Origin: Oreocharis arfaki
Taxonomy: Eukaryota > Chordata > Aves > Passeriformes > Paramythiidae
Direction of reading: 5' to 3'
Length of the DNA: 64,000 bases
Assembly: GCA_013398015.1 (NCBI GenBank)
Contig: VZRR01012436.1
Span: forward strand, 496,001 to 560,000
Below the pieces are notes generated by a model. That model searched no databases. It worked only from the letters and a program-made list of their open reading frames with translations, and had not been told where the DNA came from. Position numbers and translations under genes: made by a program. Below are positions 53,101-64,000 of the stretch, piece after piece. The stretch's first letter is position 1; each line of letters opens with the position of its first letter.

Positions 53101-56100
53101 GCCATGCTGAGCACAGCCAGCCGGCCCTGCTGGTTGTTTCAGCAGAGAATGACTTGGCCACAGAACCCAAACTGCTTCTTCATTCCCCAGGGCTGGTCTT
53201 TTGAATCCAAATTAGAAGATGATGGACCATGTGATAACGCCTGCGCTGCTGTTGCTGCATTTGCCTGGTACCAACTACAACCAACATCAAGCAAATTTTG
53301 ACCCTAGATAGGAAAGAAATGCCTCGAGCAAGGTGTGTAAGAGGAAGAAGATTTTGAGCGATGATTCTATGAAATTATATCTTGGCCAGCAATTATCCTG
53401 GGGCTGCCAGAGTTATCTTGCTGGTGTGTCTCTGGAGGCAGCAGACACAGACAAAGAGATGAGTGTTGAGTCCAAAATGGATTCAGGAAACTGATGACTT
53501 CATTTTGACAGTCATCACAAGGAACACCAAGTCATTGAGTCTTGCACTCAATTCCTGTTCCCAAAACACACTGAAAACTTTCCTTCCTTTCTGCTTAGCA
53601 TAATATTGTCCTAGTGAAAAATCTCCAGAAGATGGTTAATTTTCCTATTCCCTTCCCATTCTTTCTGCAGTGCTTCAGGGATCCGTAAAGAACAGCAAAA
53701 CCAGAATGAGACTTGATTTTGGATAAAAAATCTGTTCAGATGCAGGTCTTTTCTTTTATTCCAACTTCAAGGTTAGGAAAGGAAACGCTAATTTAGAAAT
53801 TAATTTCGATTTGGTCTATTTCTTCTTACACTTTTTCTTCTTAGAGCTGTAGAAATCAGAAAGGACATAGCAGGTGATGGAATGCAAATGAGTTATCAAC
53901 AGAAAAATTCCTATTGACTCCATGTATTTCCATTATTCCTACCTGTGGCATAGAATTACCTGAAAAATAGAACCCTTGTACATTGTAGACCCTTTAAATT
54001 GGTCCAGGGTTTTAAAAAAGAGGGGTTTTTAAAAAAATTTCAGTGGATGGATTTTATATTTGAAAGGTTTTTTTCTGACTGACATGTCAAAGTGGGGATA
54101 GTGCGTGCTAAGAGTATGCTTTTCTCTAATTTAGCAGCTGGATTGGAAAGCTTGAATTATCTCTGCATAATTGCAATGATTCATGGATTGTTAGGAAATT
54201 GCAAAGTATTGATTGAATTTTCCCCTTAGGAAATATTTCTCCTCTGATAAAACAGAGTTCTGGGGCTTTGCTTTTGTCCTTCCTGCTTTCTGCCCCGGGG
54301 AAGCCAGGACCTGCTTTTATCTGGGAGATGGGAATTTGGGTCAACAGCCCTTCAAGGACAATTTTGAACTATTGTGATTTCCAGTTCCAAATCTTCTCTG
54401 AGCTTTGCAGAGAGATGGACTTGGCAAAGTGTGAACAGGGATTTCAGAGCCAGAAAAGCTGGGACCAGCAGCAAATACTGGGCATCCCTGTTTCACATTC
54501 TGACGTTTCCGTGTCAAATACCACCAGTGTGCTCTGCAAAGACACCTAGACCTTGTTGTGGGAATGCCACAACCATCAAAGCTGGTGGTAAATTTTCTAC
54601 TTTATTAGGCCAGGATTACTCCTGGGGATCTCAGGAGCTGGTGGGAAGAGGGAAGTGGAGAATGAAGTGAGGACTGGGTGCAGGGAGAGCCTGATGCACA
54701 TTGCCTGGGGCTGGGCAGCTGAGAGCTGGGAGCCCTGACACACATCTGCACGTTAATGGCGCTGGGCCCGTTTTGGCAGCCGCTCTATGAATTTCCAGAA
54801 CAGACCCATAAATACGCAGTTATGAGTGTGACCTCTGCTTCTTTTCTTCACTAAATTGAACATCCAAGGCCCAGCTGAGTATCATTCCTTGTCTCTGCTC
54901 CAGTTGCTTGGGACGTGCTGCCTCTGCAAATGGTTCTGCCTAAATTAGGAATTACGAGAGTGCGCTAATTCAAGGTTTGCCTTGAATTTAGTGCTCCCAC
55001 AAGGATGACACTAATGGCAATTAATGCAGCAGAAATGCCAGTGCTGAGTGACTGTTCTCACATTAGAAGCTCTCACTTGCAGAGCACACGGTCTCTGTTA
55101 TTCCAGGCCTGACCTCTGCTTTATGGCCATGCTTCCTGCACAGGGCAGGTGTCCCGGGCCATCCCATCGCTGCAGTGACTCGGTCCGGGAGGGGACACAG
55201 AGAAAGAGCAAAGCAGCCCAAATCAGCCTGTGCTGACAGTGACATTTCCTGAGGGTTTGGATATTCTCCTCTGGGGCTTGAACAGCAACAAAATTAACCC
55301 AGGACTGAACAGGATATAAGACTTTAATTTCTGGAGCTTCTTGCTAGTTCGACACTCTCCTCATGTCCTGCTCTGTTGATTCCTGTTTAGATACAGACCT
55401 CTTTCTGCTGTATCAGTTTTCACCATGAAGAATCTGATTTTAAATGATCAATTGCATTTAACCAGGCTTAGCTAGAAGTAGTCCCTGTTGCTGCTCAACT
55501 CCATGGCAATCTTCACAAATTTTCATGTTTTGGTAAAAATCACTGGTAAAAGTGCCTCTGCTTTATAATGGCTGAAGTTCAACAAGTGACAGTGGTGCAG
55601 CAATGTGGGACTGTGATTTTTACCTCAGCCAGAAAAGCCACTGTCCTCACCCTGTGCCCTAAAGTCTTGCATAGAGTAAGCCAGTTCCAGATGAGGAACA
55701 TCTGCAATTTGGTGCAAGAGGAAGTAATGCTTGCGTACATGAAACATGTAAATAAAGGGCGTTTCTAGGCTCACAACAAAATCCAAAGTGTGAAAAGGAG
55801 AGCAGGTGTTACAGGAGGATAACCAAAAATACTTAATCGGTGTTCTTTTAAGAGGTTTGAGCACTAATAGCAATTCTGGAGGATGAAACCAGGTCTGAGA
55901 AACATCAAGTGAAAATTAATAGCTTTTTAACAACAAAGTTCAATGGACAAGTGCAAATAGGATATGAGATGGAAACCTGAGCTCCTGAATTATAAATATA
56001 CTCAGCCTCCACACAGACAAGTATCTATTATCCATTTGATGTACTACTCAATGCCAGAGGATTGAGAAAGGTAGCAGGAGCAGAATGAGCATTTTAAGGC

Positions 56101-57060
56101 TCAAGATTTTGTGTGCTCTGGGTTTTTCTGGAGATAAAAAGGACGAATGCAAAGACAACACAGACTCCTGCAGACCTCACCACTACACTACCCCCTATGA
56201 GGAGCTGGAGGTGCAGGGCACATTAGAGGCTGGCAGCAGGACCTGGGTGAGCCCAGCCCCCGATGCTCCCAGTGCTCCAATCTCACCCAATGCCCCTGGA
56301 GAGCCTCTGCCGGCAGCATCGTACTCCTGTGGTGGGACACACTGCGGTCACACATCACGTGTCTTTGTTATGAATGTTTTGTTTTCCCCAATCAGAAGCT
56401 CTGAGGCAGCGTGAACTATTTATTTTTAAATGCAGAGGATCACGTTCTGGCTCGTTACGGTTCCAGCAGACGGTAACTGATGCACAGCACTGCTGCCGAT
56501 GCCTGGGGGTTACTTTCCACACGCAGGAATGATGACACAGCCACTGACTGCAGTGATGGCAAACATGCTGCTGCTGAAGGCAGGCTGGTGGGAAAAGAGC
56601 AGTGTTAAGGGATTCAGCTTAATCATCTGAACAGAAGTGCTGTTTTTATCCACTGTTGTTTAAATCTCAAGCCTGCACCAGGAGAACTTGATGACCAGGT
56701 TGTGTCTCCCATGGCACAGAGGCAGACAAGGGGAACCGGACCATCTTTTGGGAAGAGAGAAGCAGGGTGCCTGTGCTCATGGCCTCTGCACCTCATGAGC
56801 TGAAACGGCTCATTGGCATCTCTGATACCTCCACCACAAGCTCCATTGGTTTCACATGCCCCTCTCAGCTCAGTTCACAGGAGGGATCTGTGAGACCTTG
56901 GGGGGCTTCCCACCAACCCACCCCAAGCTCTCCTGTGCTTGTGAGTGGCTTTGAGGTGAGGCCAGTGCCTGCCCACGAAGGCAGAAGGGCACCCACACCA
57001 TGCCCAGGGTTAAGGTTGGTGGGTACCAGGCAAGAGGTGAGGTGAGGTGATCACACTGTG
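50196..57060. other. Intergenic sequence with long unassigned frames
   Basis: About 6.9 kb. The 50.7-52.6 kb part is unusually free of minus-strand stop codons, with staggered frames of 120, 136, 130, 87 and 261 codons. None shows a recognised domain. No repeat family, RNA gene or promoter recognised elsewhere. Confidence 0.55.
51808..52593 (-). other. Unassigned 261-codon open frame
   Basis: Longest gap-free frame outside DENND4A. The translation starts MKRCVRVVCVTQQDIRLTAA and is rich in Cys, His, Ala and Ser, with no repeat, transmembrane or catalytic motif I recognise. It is an unspliced single frame in intergenic DNA of modest GC. It may be a chance frame or a decayed retrocopy. No upstream promoter or polyadenylation signal was tied to it. 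Confidence 0.2.
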
Positions 57061-57074
57061 TGTGAAGAGGCCCA

Positions 57075-57258
57075 AGGAGCTCGGAGTGTGCCCATCCATC
57101 GCTTGGGATGGGAGGCTTGGGGAACTTGGATAGAGCACGTCCAGGTATTGTTTGGGTACAGGAGTCCGGGGAGCTCAGTATGCCCATCCACCATTTGGGC
57201 ACAGAGACTCGGACAGCTCAGAGAATGCCCGGGGATCGTTTGGGCAAACTAAGTCGGA
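57075..57258. repeat. Degenerate tandem repeat, about four units of 43-48 bp, beside the tRNA
   Basis: Units share a GAGCTC/CAGCTC-like start, TGCCCATCCAYC or a related middle, a TTTGGGC or TTTGGGT block and an end in AGTCCGG or ACTCGG. It ends about 35 bp from the tRNA 3' end. Units are diverged, so the array is old or under loose constraint. Confidence 0.7.
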
Positions 57259-57283
57259 AAGAAAAAAAACGAAGGAAGGGAAG

Positions 57284-57287
57284 AAAA
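57284..57287 (-). terminator. RNA polymerase III terminator of the tRNA gene
   Basis: TTTT on the transcribed strand 5 nt after the tRNA 3' end. A longer T8 run at 57262-57269 could act as a backup stop. Confidence 0.85.
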
Positions 57288-57292
57288 CAATC

Positions 57293-57364
57293 AGGTTCCA
57301 CCGAGATTTGAACTCGGATCGCTGGATTCAGAGTCCAGAGTGCTAACCATTACACCATGGAACC
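57293..57364 (-). tRNA. tRNA-Gln, anticodon CUG
   Basis: 72 nt on the minus strand including the discriminator base. The acceptor stem GGTTCCA pairs fully with TGGAACC, the anticodon stem CTGGA with TCCAG around loop CTCTGAA (anticodon CTG), and the T stem CCGAG with CTCGG around TTCAAAT. Internal A box (TGGTGTAATGG) and B box (GTTCAAATC) are intact and no CCA is encoded, as expected for a eukaryotic gene. There is no intron. It lies 17 bp from the CpG-island gap. Confidence 0.98.
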
Positions 57365-58020
57365 GCTCTGCCACCACCCCCNNNNNNNNNNNNNNNNNNN
57401 NNNNNNNNNNNNNNNNNNNNNNNNNNNNNNNNNNNNNNNNNNNNNNNNNNNNNNNNNNNNNNNNNNNNNNNNNNNNNNNNNNNNNNNNNNNNNNNNNNNN
57501 NNNNNNNNNNNNNNNNNNNNNNNNNNNNNNNNNNNNNNNNNNNNNNNNNNNNNNNNNNNNNNNNNNNNNNNNNNNNNNNNNNNNNNNNNNNNNNNNNNNN
57601 NNNNNNNNNNNNNNNNNNNNNNNNNNNNNNNNNNNNNNNNNNNNNNNNNNNNNNNNNNNNNNNNNNNNNNNNNNNNNNNNNNNNNNNNNNNNNNNNNNNN
57701 NNNNNNNNNNNNNNNNNNNNNNNNNNNNNNNNNNNNNNNNNNNNNNNNNNNNNNNNNNNNNNNNNNNNNNNNNNNNNNNNNNNNNNNNNNNNNNNNNNNN
57801 NNNNNNNNNNNGGCCGGGGCCGCTCCCGCTCCCTCACGCGGGGCCCGGCGGGCGGGGGGAACGCTTCGGGCAGCGCCGGGCCCCGCTCGGGTGTCCCTCC
57901 CTCACCCCACAATGTCAGCTTTGGGCAGGGGTTGGCAGCGGGGATTTGGTGTCAGCGCTTGTCCGAGGCTGCCCCGAGCGCTGGCTGAGGCGGCGGCCGG
58001 TCTAGGGGGTGGCGAGCAAA
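57365..58020 (+). promoter_or_regulatory. CpG island, candidate RAB11A promoter / first exon (mostly in gap)
   Basis: Sequence right of the gap is very GC- and CpG-rich to about 57.9 kb. In vertebrates RAB11A lies upstream of DENND4A and is transcribed away from it, so this island fits its promoter. RAB11A exon 1 encodes only a short N-terminal peptide and could sit entirely in the gap. Nothing visible proves the identity: no Rab G-box (GDSGVGKS, WDTAGQE) was seen on either strand to 64000. Confidence 0.45.
57382..57811. other. Assembly gap (430 N)
   Basis: Run of N in the GC-rich core of the second CpG island; it probably conceals a first exon. Confidence 1.
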
Positions 58021-58242
58021 GATCGCCAGGAAGGATGCCCAGGGCTGATAAGGATTCGTCAAGGTTGATAACAACCCTCTCCAGCTGTTAAATAGAGCTA
58101 CAGAGTGGGTGAGATATGTTCAGCATTGGTAGATGATGCACTAATTTAATAAAGCAGTACGACTTGCTGCGTTCTGTGTTCAGAGCCCTTGGCGAGGAGT
58201 GGAATATCCCTGCTGTTCCACACCCAGAGATCGTAAAATCCT

Positions 58243-58372
58243 CATAGAATCATGGAATGGTTTGGCTGGGAAGGGACCTTAAAGATCGTCGCTATTCCAC
58301 CCCCTGCCATGGGCAGGGACACCTTCCACTAGACCAGGCTGCTCCAAGCCCCATCCAGCCTGGCCTTGATCT
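58243..58372 (-). mobile_element. CR1 LINE 3' end, minus orientation
   Basis: Starts ATAGAATCATGGAATGGTTT then GGGAAGGGACCTTAAAGATC, CCCTGCCATGGGCAGGGACA, CCTTCCACTAGACCAGGC and CCATCCAGCCTGGCCTTGA. Well-preserved tail, 5'-truncated; the exact far end is uncertain. Confidence 0.92.
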
Positions 58373-58445
58373 GTCCTGGCTCCCACAGAGAAGGGCAGGA
58401 ATACCTTGTTTTCCAAGCTGGCCCTCCAGTCTGCAATACAGTGGC

Positions 58446-61400
58446 AAGTTGAGTTAAAACGTTCCACGTTGTGGTTAAATTCTCAATTTTCACTCCCTGC
58501 AGAGTAAAATACCAGCCTGCTGGACAGGTTCAGGTAGCCCACTGGGAAACGTGTACAGAAGTGCTGATGTTTTGAAAGTTCACTATCCCAAAATGTGATA
58601 TTAAAATAAATCCCAGTGGAAAGGCAAGCAAAATAGTGTAAAAAAGTAGTTGTTTGTTGTGATGTGGTATTGTAAATTTAGATTTAGAGCATTGCTTGTT
58701 ATGTTGTAAGGGTGAGAGACGTCTTGAAGGGTGCTTGTCGTCTTGAAGGAAAACATCAATGTTTTTTCCTGTACCCTTCAATTCCTGTATTAATTTTTAA
58801 GGAATTACATTATTTTTGTTGTTGGCTGTTTTATCCAATTGCATGTTGAAAGTGGCATTATTTCTACCTATAAATCAGTCATCTGTACTGCTATGGAAAT
58901 CAAATTAGGAAGTTCCAGAATGGGCTCTTTTCTCAGCTTGCAGCACTGGCAAGGACCTTGCTGACCACTGTTTTAATGGCATGAGGCAATGTTGTTGTAG
59001 GTGCTTTGGTACAGGTTATCAAAGCCATTGAATTACCCTTGTTCATGCAGTTCTGCCAGTGGGCTTGTAATCAGTGTTTCAGCTGTGAAGGCCTGGGAAT
59101 ATCAGTGACACAGAGTTTGTTGGGAGAGCTCATATCTTTCATTAGACCTGCTTCCTTTTATAGTTGGGAAAAAATAAAGTTGGGATCCAGGTACAGGGAG
59201 AAGTGCAAAGCTAGTTTAATTGATTGCCTTTGCTAAAACTTTTTCTGTTTAGCCTGGTTTATAGAAACTGTGGGAATGCTGTGAAAATGCTGTTGTGAAG
59301 ATGAATGATTTGGGTTTTGCCAGGCTAAAGTGGACTGCAGGAAGTTGATGCAATGTCACTTAACTGGGGTAAATGTGGCAGCTGAAATAACATAAAAATG
59401 CAGAGTAGTACAAATTGTGGAAACTTTTGTAACTTCCCAGAGGTGATGGTGGTTCTAAACGAGTTGTCACCAGTCTGGAATGATCTGGAAATTATTGCAA
59501 GTAGGTCTCTGAACCAAGTATCTCCTTGCCAGGCACTGGCCAAAAAGGCAAGAGGTAGGTAAATCTTTTGGAAAAGGAAATGGGAACTCCTTAACGTTAA
59601 GTCATTGTTTGAATTTGAGACGTGAGCACCTTGGGAATTGAGGGGAAATGTAGGCATGACAGACATATCCATTTTGAAAGGGATGCTGTAGAATTAAAAA
59701 GATGGAGAAGGGCATCAAAATAATCAGAAAAGAGACCTGATGGATTCATAGCCCTTATACTGAACTGAAGTACAACTTGATCAAAATTTAAACAGTGAGT
59801 GATAAGGGCAAATAGGGAAAGTATCTCCTGTTTGTCATAATTTCTGTGGATATCTGTAATGCTTCTTTTATTGGGCAGCCGGTGAAAGCAAAAGGACAAA
59901 GTCCCTCAGGTCTGTATGCAAATTTTGGAGTGGTGCATTGCCATGCATATTATAAATGGGTTTGAAAGCATGCATGAATTCATAGAAGTGAAAAAATCTT
60001 GACTGGGGCATGTCAGTGTGATGGTTACAATGGCAAGTCTGAAGGCATTGCTTGTTTGAAGATGCAGGGGCTGGCTAAGACAGAGATAAGCCTGTTTGTT
60101 ATACACATCATGGTTTTTGGACACCAGTGGTTTGGAGTCAGTCTCTGGGTGTTGGTCTGTCAGGACACTTGATCCAGCAGGGCACTTCTGGGTTTATGAA
60201 GGGACATGGTAGGTTGGTGGGACTATGGTAGGTTCAGAGTTTGACCTGGTTAAAACAATCGTGTGATGTTCTCTAGTCTGGCTGTCTTTTACTGCTCCTG
60301 GGTTGAACTGCCACGTTTCTGTTTGTGAGACCTCTGGTTTTGTCCTGTCAGCCCCTGACAACAGCGGTGTGTTGAAATCTGGCTGACTCTGCTGCTGGGT
60401 GTAAGCTGAGCCCACCTGTGCTGCTGCACAATAAAATCCAGGGACCTGTTACAAAATACCCTTCTCCGGACTATGTTGCAACACTTCAGCATATAGGAAA
60501 GACTAAGCCTCGCTTGGAAAAAACCAGTTTCTGTCAAGTTCTTCTTGTCCAGATTCTAGTCTTCGTATTCTTCAAAAGTTTTGAGGTCTGGCTGAGAGCA
60601 GTGCCTGCTGTTCCCAGAATGGCCCCCGAGGAAACACAAGGCCTGTGAAGTTCAGTTTGTAGAAGTCTTGCTCTAATTTTAATAGGAGGAAAATATTGTG
60701 GTGATATAAGGATATTACTTTATTACTTATTAAATTAAGCCTGGCTTTAGTACAGGAGCCTTTTGCTCGTTTTGATCAATGTACTTGCAGTAGATGAGCA
60801 GTTCTCAAAGGAACACTCACTTGCAGAAGACGTTTTCTATGGACGAAACTCAGGAAGATTATGTCTGCACCATGGCCATCTGGAACTCTGGATCTGGGGG
60901 CAGATTCATGGTGACTTGTGGTGACATTCAGCTTATTGTTAGGAAAAACTCCAGTTTCAGCTCTCTGCTTCTTTGCATCATATTCATTTCTCCAACTTTT
61001 CCCTCTGGTATTGAGGAAATGCTCTGAAACTGAACCAGCTTGCTGGTTTGGGGTTTAGAAGACACATTTTTACTTGTGAGTTTAGGTAAATGTGTTGTTG
61101 CATGACATCTATTGATTTGACAGTGGTAGAAGCCCTTGGCTTTCATTGCCTCAGATGTGGAGGCAGTTTGGTGCTGCAACAAACCTGCTGGTGCAGCCAT
61201 TTACTGCAGAGGTGTTGGGAGGTGTTACTGATTGTGTGGACAGGCAACCCCTGCCCCAGAGGGCCTTTGGAGTGCCAGTTCTCTTTGTGACAGAAAATGG
61301 GTGAATGACACAGGGCACAGCTGAGGAGGGAGGTTAACACAAGTCATGACCATGTTGGGTTTATGACCAGCTACCTACAAGGGGAAAGATCAAGTAATTT

Positions 61401-64000
61401 TTTTCACATGCCCTTCAAATTCCAGCTGAAGTGGGCAGGGAGAGGTGTTCATCAGCAGGTTCTTCTGGGGGTCATGAAGACATGTGCAAGCTTTTTATTG
61501 ATATGTCTCTTAACAGCAGAGTTCAGTGCAGAGACAAGTTTTAGACATTGTGATTTCCTTGTGCTGGTGTAGTTGTCCTAAATCATGTAATATGTGACTT
61601 GTGCAATAACTCTTACCATAGACAACACAGACTAGTGCTGCTGGACTCTTATTTTCAACCTGATTGGGTTGCCAATAACTTATTTAATGAGATAGTTAAA
61701 ATATTTTCTGAAAATTTAAACTAAGAGGTTTTACAGAAATAAAAATTGTGTGAGTGAGCTGGAATGTTGGTGAAAAATTAATAACCCTTTCTTGACATAG
61801 TTCTCTAAATTGCTTTTCATGCATCTTAGGAAATTGAATTCTTATTTTGGTCTTCTACAGAAATAAAACTGGAATTACAGAGGGAAATTTATACGGTACT
61901 GTGGACTTCATATTCTCTTTAAATTTTCTCTTCTCCAGATGCTTGTATGCTTGTCTTAAATGTTTGGGGTAGTAAATGCTGTAGAAAGTCAAATGCATTG
62001 ATTTAAATCATGCGGTTGCAAGTATTGAACGGTCCCACCACTAAATAAGTCACTTGGGGCTGGGGGATCATTTCCATGACTTTCACGTGTGCCAGTACAA
62101 TTTTTGTTGGTTGTGCAGCTTCCTAAGGTGCTGCTCCTGTGAGAGAGGTGCTGCTCCGAAGCTGGTTATTGATGGATTTCAGGACTGAGTCTTGTGGCTG
62201 AACTTGCTAAAATGTTTCCTCCACACCTGCCTCCTTCCAGTGCTGATGTAGAAAAGGAATTTATGGATGATGCAAGTTGGGTGGGATAGGGGAAGTGGGA
62301 GTGTGGCACTGAAAGAGCTGTGTGCTGATGAGGACTGTGGTCCTCCATATGAGCTGGGATTTGGGATGTAAGGGTTTATCCCTGGGGACTTGGACTCTGG
62401 TGGAGTAAAAGTTTGCCTACCTGAAGCCGAACAATTAGGTCTGATGACAGGCAGGAGAAATAATTCCAGCTTCAAGTGTGCCTAGTAGAGATGGAAATAC
62501 TAAAATTCTTGTCTGCATCACAGGGAGATCTTGCTTAGAATGATGTGTGCAGTTCTCACTGTGCTGAAAAGAAATTGAAAAACTTGTAGGGAAGGTGTTT
62601 GGGGAAATGAACAATGTGTTTATACGGAACCATTTGACAAGTTGGCGTATTTAGCAAATACAGCAAAGCCCAGAGAAGATGTGGCTGCTTTCTGTAAATA
62701 CCCCAGTGTAAACACCACTGGGAGAAGACACTAATAAGCTAATGGAGGATGCTGGCACATGGACATCACCATCAGCTGACCACTAATTCCTTCTGAAAAT
62801 CAGAAGGCAATTTCTAACCATTAGGGGTGAGTTTCTGGAAGAAAAGCCCAATGAAAGGGACAATGTGCAGGAACAATTAGCTTTATCATGGCCTAGATAA
62901 CGTCATTTCCCTCCTAGAAACTCTTTGCCTGGGATATTTAGTATGGGACTTGGCCATCCAGGGTCATTCCTACTGCATTTCTATGCTAAGAATGTAATAC
63001 TTAGGAACACTGTGTAGTATAAAATATCAAAATATGGTGGCTTGATAAGGAAAGCAAAACTGAAATTAATAACACAATCTGAGTGGCTGTTAAAGCTGTT
63101 TCAGTTCATAATTGTATTTAAAGAGTGATACTTGCCCAGACTGGCAGAAGTGCAGAAGGTGCGAGGAGTCTTAGGCGCCTGCTGACATTCCAAGCTGTTC
63201 TCATGTCCGTGTTCAAGAGGAGCTGCAGTGGCCCAATTAAGTAGAGGAAATAGCTGACTTCAAGGAGGAAGGTATTATTTTCTCCTTATAATTGGGACAC
63301 ATTAATCTGGTGCTGGAAACCATTCAGAACATAAGCAGTGTGGGATTCATGCAAGGTAAGGAAAAAACCCTGGCAGAGGAGTTTAAGGGGTCCCTCTATT
63401 GTTAAATTACTAAAGGTGGGCTTTGCACTGAACTACAAAAATAGGTTTGAGGCAATACTTAACACGTATATGATGCATCCTCTTGGGAAAAGGAGATGGT
63501 GAATGTGGATTGCTTTTTTTGCTTAGAGAAGCTTCTGGCCCCTGCCAGAGTTAGTCCTGGGTGACAGCAGGACTGAGCTGTACAAAGGGAGCTGTCAGCT
63601 TTTCCCTCCTAAGAACTTGTTGTGTGTCCCAGTGAATACAAACATGATGTCATCTAAACCCATCGGCTAAACCTGCCAAAACAGTGTCGAAGAAGTGACT
63701 TACCAGTGGCAGAGGAAAGCTGTGGCAGTTTGCCAGGGGTGGTGATGCAATCGGTGCCCTGTCCCCTGCACTGGGTTTACCATGATGTAGCATCTCTGTG
63801 CCAGCAGAGCTGTTCAGCAGTGACCTGGCACGTAGGAAAGCAGACTCCTGTTTGCATTCAGCACAGGGCCTGCCACCTACCTGCACTTGTGATCTTCCTA
63901 CACAGAAGAGGTTCACAGAGGGTGCTTTCTGCAACTCATGTGCTTGGCGGACTGTGTGCTGAGTCAGCTGGCACGGGCAGCTGGGAAGATGTTTATTTTG
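58446..64000. other. Unassigned sequence, possibly RAB11A intron 1
   Basis: About 5.5 kb with no coding exon, RNA gene or mobile element recognised on either strand. Small frames (60-115 codons) show no domain. The assignment as an intron is inference from gene order. Confidence 0.4.

Noticed and set aside
57340..58091. Frames of 189-244 codons at the second CpG island
   Set aside because: Mostly translated N plus low-stop GC-rich flank, and they run over the tRNA gene.
58021..64000. RAB11A coding exons
   Set aside because: Looked for the Rab G-boxes and the switch regions on both strands; none seen, so only the promoter is inferred.

Overview
The window is vertebrate nuclear DNA, most likely avian. 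It has short vertebrate-type exons with GT-AG splicing, CR1 LINE 3' ends in both orientations, small introns, and assembly gaps that fall in GC-rich promoter sequence. No bacterial or organellar features were seen. The species cannot be named from this sequence.

Region 1 (1 to about 38.6 kb) is one gene on the minus strand, DENND4A, a Rab guanine-nucleotide exchange factor also known as the c-myc promoter-binding protein. I placed 20 coding exons from the start codon at 26184 down to a large exon cut by the window edge at position 1. Every junction is in phase and the exons give about 1,211 codons, roughly the N-terminal two thirds of the protein (MABP, DENN module, PPR-like region, start of the long disordered middle). 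The C-terminal part lies beyond position 1. A non-coding first exon probably lies in the CpG island at 38.2-39.1 kb, about 12 kb upstream of the first coding exon, but I could not place its donor. One intron uses a GC-AG donor. One 141-bp exon appears twice on either side of a 305-N gap. The layout is that of two overlapping contig ends left unmerged, so this is very probably an assembly duplication.

Region 2 (about 39.1 to 57.0 kb) is intergenic. It holds a CR1 3' fragment at 49.6-50.2 kb, simple repeats and scattered open frames I cannot assign. The longest is a 261-codon minus-strand frame at 51.8-52.6 kb.

Region 3 (57.0 to 64.0 kb) contains a perfect tRNA-Gln(CUG) gene on the minus strand beside a second CpG island that is mostly lost in a 430-N gap. 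From vertebrate gene order, this island is the likely promoter and first exon of RAB11A on the plus strand. No RAB11A coding exon is visible up to position 64000, so the tail would be its first intron.

No new biological system was found. The points most worth a second look are the duplicated exon, the GC-AG intron, an overlapping upstream AUG at the DENND4A start, the tRNA-Gln/CpG-island pair with a degenerate tandem repeat beside it, a GC-rich minisatellite at the DENND4A promoter, and an unassigned protein-like frame at 3.8 kb.
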